Below, piece after piece: positions 61,901 to 64,000 of a DNA stretch of 64,000 nucleotides. Both the position numbers and the translations under genes were made by a program. A model generated the notes under the pieces. That model saw nothing but the letters and a program-made list of their open reading frames with translations, was not told the origin of the DNA and searched no databases. Source of the stretch: Stieleria marina (GTDB lineage Bacteria > Planctomycetota > Planctomycetia > Pirellulales > Pirellulaceae); NCBI GenBank assembly GCA_007741555.1, contig CP036526.1:1116001-1180000 (forward strand). The letters are read 5' to 3'. Positions within the stretch are counted from its first letter, which is position 1; the number at the start of each line of letters is the position of its first letter.

Positions 61901-62629
61901 GCCAGCGAGCAAAATCACACCCGCGCCCAGGCCTTTGGAGAGCTGCCAGACGATTCGCAATCCTGGGTCACCGATGCGATAATCGTTGACGACCGTGTAG
62001 ATCAATAGGCCCGTCAGAATCACTGTGAGGACGATGCTGGTCGTTCGTAGTAATCGATGTTTTGCCGATAGACAGGCGAGCACTGATGCGACGGCGCCAA
62101 CACCCATGGCAACTTGGCAGCATCGCCAAAGTCCGCTGTAGCCGAGCCACTCCGGCGGATTGCCTTGCAGTCCATCACTGCTGTGGCCGGTCGACACGAT
62201 CAATGCGGCAACCAACACGCCAAGCGCGATCAGGCAGATGCCGGCGGCCAAACGTGTTCCACCGGCGTGTACGCGAAAACGCGTCGCTTTGGCCGCGACC
62301 AAATTGACCATCAGCATCAGGCCGATCAGGGCGCCGCCGGGGAACGGAATCCGCAGCCGCAGCGGTTTGTCGTGAGGAAAAAATGCTTGCGGGAAAAAAT
62401 CGTCGACGTGCATCATCGCGATCCACGAAGTGAAATACCTTTGTTTCACCTCGAACATGTTCATTTCGTCTTGCGCGAGCGTGCCCACCAGCACGATCAC
62501 CAGCGAAAAGGCAAACAGCGCGACCGTCAGTTTCAGTGAAGCCAAGGTCCCGATGATTCCCGAACTAATCGAAAGAGATTCTTCCGGGCGAGCATCGTCG
62601 GCGTAGGGAGTGGTTGACGCAGTAGCCAT
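58985..62629 (-). CDS. ccsBA: Cytochrome c biogenesis protein, ResB-CcsA fusion
   Basis: System II heme delivery and ligation protein of 1214 residues. The N-terminal part is ResB-like (TLASLKLTVALFAFSLVIVLVGTLAQ, with further helices to about 230 and a large extracytoplasmic domain). The C-terminal part, from about 880, is CcsA-like with the heme-handling motif WGRFWGWDPKENGALL (1113-1128). The fused order matches CcsBA proteins. It is larger than many CcsBA because of an extended soluble middle (about 600-880). It follows the lipoprotein gene on the same strand with a 105-bp gap. Confidence 0.92.
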   Translation of the reverse strand: MATASTTPYADDARPEESLSISSGIIGTLASLKLTVALFAFSLVIVLVGTLAQDEMNMFEVKQRYFTSWIAMMHVDDFFPQAFFPHDKPLRLRIPFPGGALIGLMLMVNLVAAKATRFRVHAGGTRLAAGICLIALGVLVAALIVSTGHSSDGLQGNPPEWLGYSGLWRCCQVAMGVGAVASVLACLSAKHRLLRTTSIVLTVILTGLLIYTVVNDYRIGDPGLRIVWQLSKGLGAGVILLAGCLLIFAKQGGNVLLHLGVALLMFGQFVFGDRQLEQRLSLVEGQSSNALINLDEVELTFINTVGDEDIVVAVPGSRLRQAANDKNKISDPSLPVDVAVVRFLENSQLKRPGKENLATQGLGLEVEATEQRKSGGAESSINVVSAYIELFGKGTDDSLGTHLVSQWLSDNAALTLNPKTPDDYDKITANDKEYKVGLRYHREVKPYWVQLEDVRRVTYSGTDTPRDYSSFIRIVDPVSGEDRRERVWMNNPLRFRGETYFQSSYESLPNGKEWTSLQVVRNSGWLIPYVACSITALGMLVHFFGTLQRFLSRREREMAKQLTPHQPPLPVYASVAVYSLIALGMLQPWKATSYGIVGPTPTDKQTEQPADKDDAGKTKDAGAEFDFATAGAIPVQFGGRVMPLDAYARQTLKAMSNKETLPLDGVPDGFKTRIGEDAKKISAMQWLMEVAIDEPKIRYVPMFRIDAEEVRSELGVSAHKTKLYSLNDIGENWQRVDKLIKAAGGKDNAERSFKEKKLIELDLRTRNYTLASASFQLPLPEAVPENLPPQISREQAQVFMIQELEKRLEALKQMRSPNIIPPTAEVAKDVVDNPQWSAFGPAFFDDAKASIQGGGSDDSTRPGVKTFGKMISAYGDNDPVAFNKAVTDHLGAVQSYAIPGYQPRLVSLERWMQTKWPTGQAMFLYLATFVLGLVYLATGLPRLRRAIWGMLVITFVIHTIAIACRIMITQRAPVINIYSSAVFIGWAAVGFGLIIESIYRRGLGNLLAAVAGTLTLLVAYGLSLNTGDTMPVLEAVLDTQFWLTTHVISVSLGYVATLVAGFFGIGYLLTNWIGAKEATQRQLYRCCYGTACFGILFSFVGTLLGGLWADDSWGRFWGWDPKENGALLIVIWNALMLHARWDGMVKARGFSVLAIGGNIVTAWSWFGTNELGIGKHSYGFTSGVLFWLTVFVVSQLAFIIAGMAFSRKPPTPAA

Positions 62630-62734
62630 GATTATTGCTTTTAAGAATTTGTTGTTGTTCCGCCTGTAGGCGGTTCACTGAGGTGGCGACCGCTTAAAGC
62701 CGGGGCACCGTCGATGCTTCATTATTGCCGAACG

Positions 62735-63829
62735 TCAAAATTTTAGGGATTCTAAAAATTCGACCATCGCGTCGTTTTGGTCGGACACCGTCGCAGCGGG
62801 GCCCGTCATTTTGACAAACATGCTGAATCCACCTTCAAGCGGGACGATCGTGGCGTCGATTGCGTCCCCTTCGTCGGCTTTCTCGCCGGTCAGGACGTAG
62901 CGTTTGGCGTCGCGGCCGGCGACTTTTACTTCTTGGGCATCGGCCATCGCTTGGTCGACGACGTCGTCAGGAACCTGCCCTTGTCGAATCTGGCCGATCC
63001 ATCTCGCCACATTGGCTCGCAAATCACCGCCGGCCTGCATGACGGTAATGACGGCTTCAGTGTCTTCGGGACCGACGTTGAACGCAGCCAAACGCATCAT
63101 GCTCTTTTTGCCGTCGCGCCAGCCTTCGGGAGTGTCAAACTTCAAACGGGAGTCCGCTTTGGGGGCGGCTGTTTCTTTGGCGGGCGAAGTGGATGGCGGT
63201 CCACCTGACATGGGGCCACCAGCCATTGAGCCGCTCATGGGCCCGCGTGCGAACGGAGGTGCCATCGAATTGGACGCTTTGGAAGGATCTCCGAGCATAT
63301 CGACCCAGACAGATTGCCCATCCGCACTGGCGACGTCGATGGAGTCGCCTCCGGCCCATTTGTCTTCGGAAGACTCCAGGCCCAACTGCCCTCGCCAGCG
63401 ATTGACGTTCATGGCGACATATTTGTCCCAGTCGTCTTGCTTGGAGAGTTTTGAAATACTGATGTCGAGTTGTTTGCCGGGGACCATCACGTCGATCGAC
63501 GCATAGCGAAACGGTTTTTCGCCGCCACGCCGCCAGCCGTCTGGAAGTTCGGCGAGGTCGGGTTTGCCTGCGGAGAACTCAATCGATTTGACGAATGTCT
63601 CAAATGCTTTGTCAATCGTTGCAATGGACTCTTCTGGACCAGTGACTTTGAAGAACCAAACTTGGTCGTCTTTGGGGACCATCGCGGCCAACATTCGGTC
63701 TTTGCCAGGGAGCAATTGTTCAGGCACTTTGGTCGGTACACTGTAGGTCACGATCGGATCTGTCTTTTGACAGCCGACGAATGAGGTCAGAACGAGTGCA
63801 AGGCACCCAAGGTAGACACGGTGAGACAT
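62735..63829 (-). CDS. Hypothetical lipoprotein
   Basis: 364 residues from MSHRVYLGCLALVLTSFVG-C, with a lipobox (SFVG then Cys). The mature part has two similar halves: KVTGPEESIATIDKAFETFVKSIEF with LPDGWRRGGEKPFRYASIDV, and LKFDTPEGWRDGKKSMMRLAAFNV with VAGRDAKRYVLTG and KMTGPAATVSDQNDAMVEFLESLKF. A Pro/Gly/Met-rich linker (about 190-215) joins them. Function unknown. It precedes ccsBA and may be cotranscribed, so a link to cytochrome maturation is possible but unproven. The frame is open 26 codons upstream; the later Met gives the signal. Confidence 0.82.
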   Translation of the reverse strand: MSHRVYLGCLALVLTSFVGCQKTDPIVTYSVPTKVPEQLLPGKDRMLAAMVPKDDQVWFFKVTGPEESIATIDKAFETFVKSIEFSAGKPDLAELPDGWRRGGEKPFRYASIDVMVPGKQLDISISKLSKQDDWDKYVAMNVNRWRGQLGLESSEDKWAGGDSIDVASADGQSVWVDMLGDPSKASNSMAPPFARGPMSGSMAGGPMSGGPPSTSPAKETAAPKADSRLKFDTPEGWRDGKKSMMRLAAFNVGPEDTEAVITVMQAGGDLRANVARWIGQIRQGQVPDDVVDQAMADAQEVKVAGRDAKRYVLTGEKADEGDAIDATIVPLEGGFSMFVKMTGPAATVSDQNDAMVEFLESLKF

Positions 63830-64000
63830 ACAAACCTGGTATAGAGCAGACAAAGCGAATCCTTCGATCGCGGCATGCAACGGGACTGCCATGTCGTTTC
63901 GGGGCAACTTGGCTGGTTGCGTGGGGGGACCGCGTTTTCCAACTCTCCAGTATAAACGCTTGGCACTGGGTCTTCGTACCCGCCTAATTTCCCCCGTGAC

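Overview
The window looks like a chromosomal segment of a planctomycete, most likely of the Pirellulaceae (Rhodopirellula-like). The evidence is the mix of a secreted sulfatase, two large surface proteins with an N-terminal LEPR/LEQR-IMLAAD export motif and a DUF4347 domain, a PEP-CTERM protein, an ECF sigma factor overlapping a Ser/Thr kinase with an extracytoplasmic lectin-like domain, a ResB-CcsA fusion and a BlaR1-like sensor carrying carboxypeptidase-regulatory repeats. I saw no rRNA or tRNA genes, CRISPR arrays or transposases. Most genes are ordinary chromosomal genes.

Layout. 1-3.2 kb: flhA-flhF flagellar export genes. 3.6-8.5 kb: a DUF2726 protein, a sulfatase and a DUF4347/CBM60 surface protein. 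8.7-11.1 kb: serC-serA. 11.4-15.0 kb: putA on the opposite strand. 15.2-20.5 kb: a NYN-domain protein, a flippase-like protein, truA, asd and a SUMF1-domain protein. 21.1-23.8 kb: a tightly overlapping four-gene membrane-lipid operon (DMT-like protein, CDP-alcohol phosphotransferase, cdsA, plsC). 23.8-29.2 kb: PEP-CTERM protein, ECF sigma/kinase pair and an HtrA protease. 29.5-31.6 kb: a uronate-isomerase-like enzyme with a long acidic tail. 31.7-33.6 kb: leuA preceded by a complete leucine attenuator. 33.7-39.8 kb: glycosyltransferase, small basic protein, sensor kinase with an adjacent solute-binding protein, HAD phosphatase. 40-43 kb: PL10 pectate lyase plus a secreted regulatory-like protein. 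43.2-45.8 kb: prfA-prmC and rpmE. 46-49.3 kb: blaI-blaR1-like pair with candidate operators. 49.4-51.6 kb: rlmKL. 51.9-53.3 kb: a gene read through an in-frame TGA. 53.5-57.4 kb: a CotH-kinase/DUF4347 surface protein. 57.6-63.8 kb: an AsmA-like protein, a ResB-CcsA fusion and a lipoprotein.

Two observations stand out. (1) At 51918-53261 one reading frame is interrupted only by a single TGA at 52167-52169. The TGA lies in a symmetric Cys-x4-TGA-x4-Cys glycine-rich motif and is followed 21 nt later by a perfect 6-bp hairpin whose loop is GGUCU, the same five bases found in the apical loop of the E. coli fdhF SECIS. This is best read as a selenoprotein of unrecognised family that routine annotation would split into two hypothetical genes. 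(2) Upstream of leuA there is a sigma70-like promoter, a 19-residue leader peptide containing eight leucines (MTNNLLLSLLLLRRLSGGR), a pause-type hairpin and an intrinsic terminator: a textbook leucine attenuator, with the predicted transcription start falling on or next to the leader AUG.

Further points of interest are a candidate BlaI operator pair, a CHAT/caspase-like His/Cys pattern in both DUF4347 domains, a binding-protein/sensor-kinase pair, altered residues in the CDP-alcohol transferase motif, a terminator just upstream of the sulfatase start, and several short intergenic repeats.
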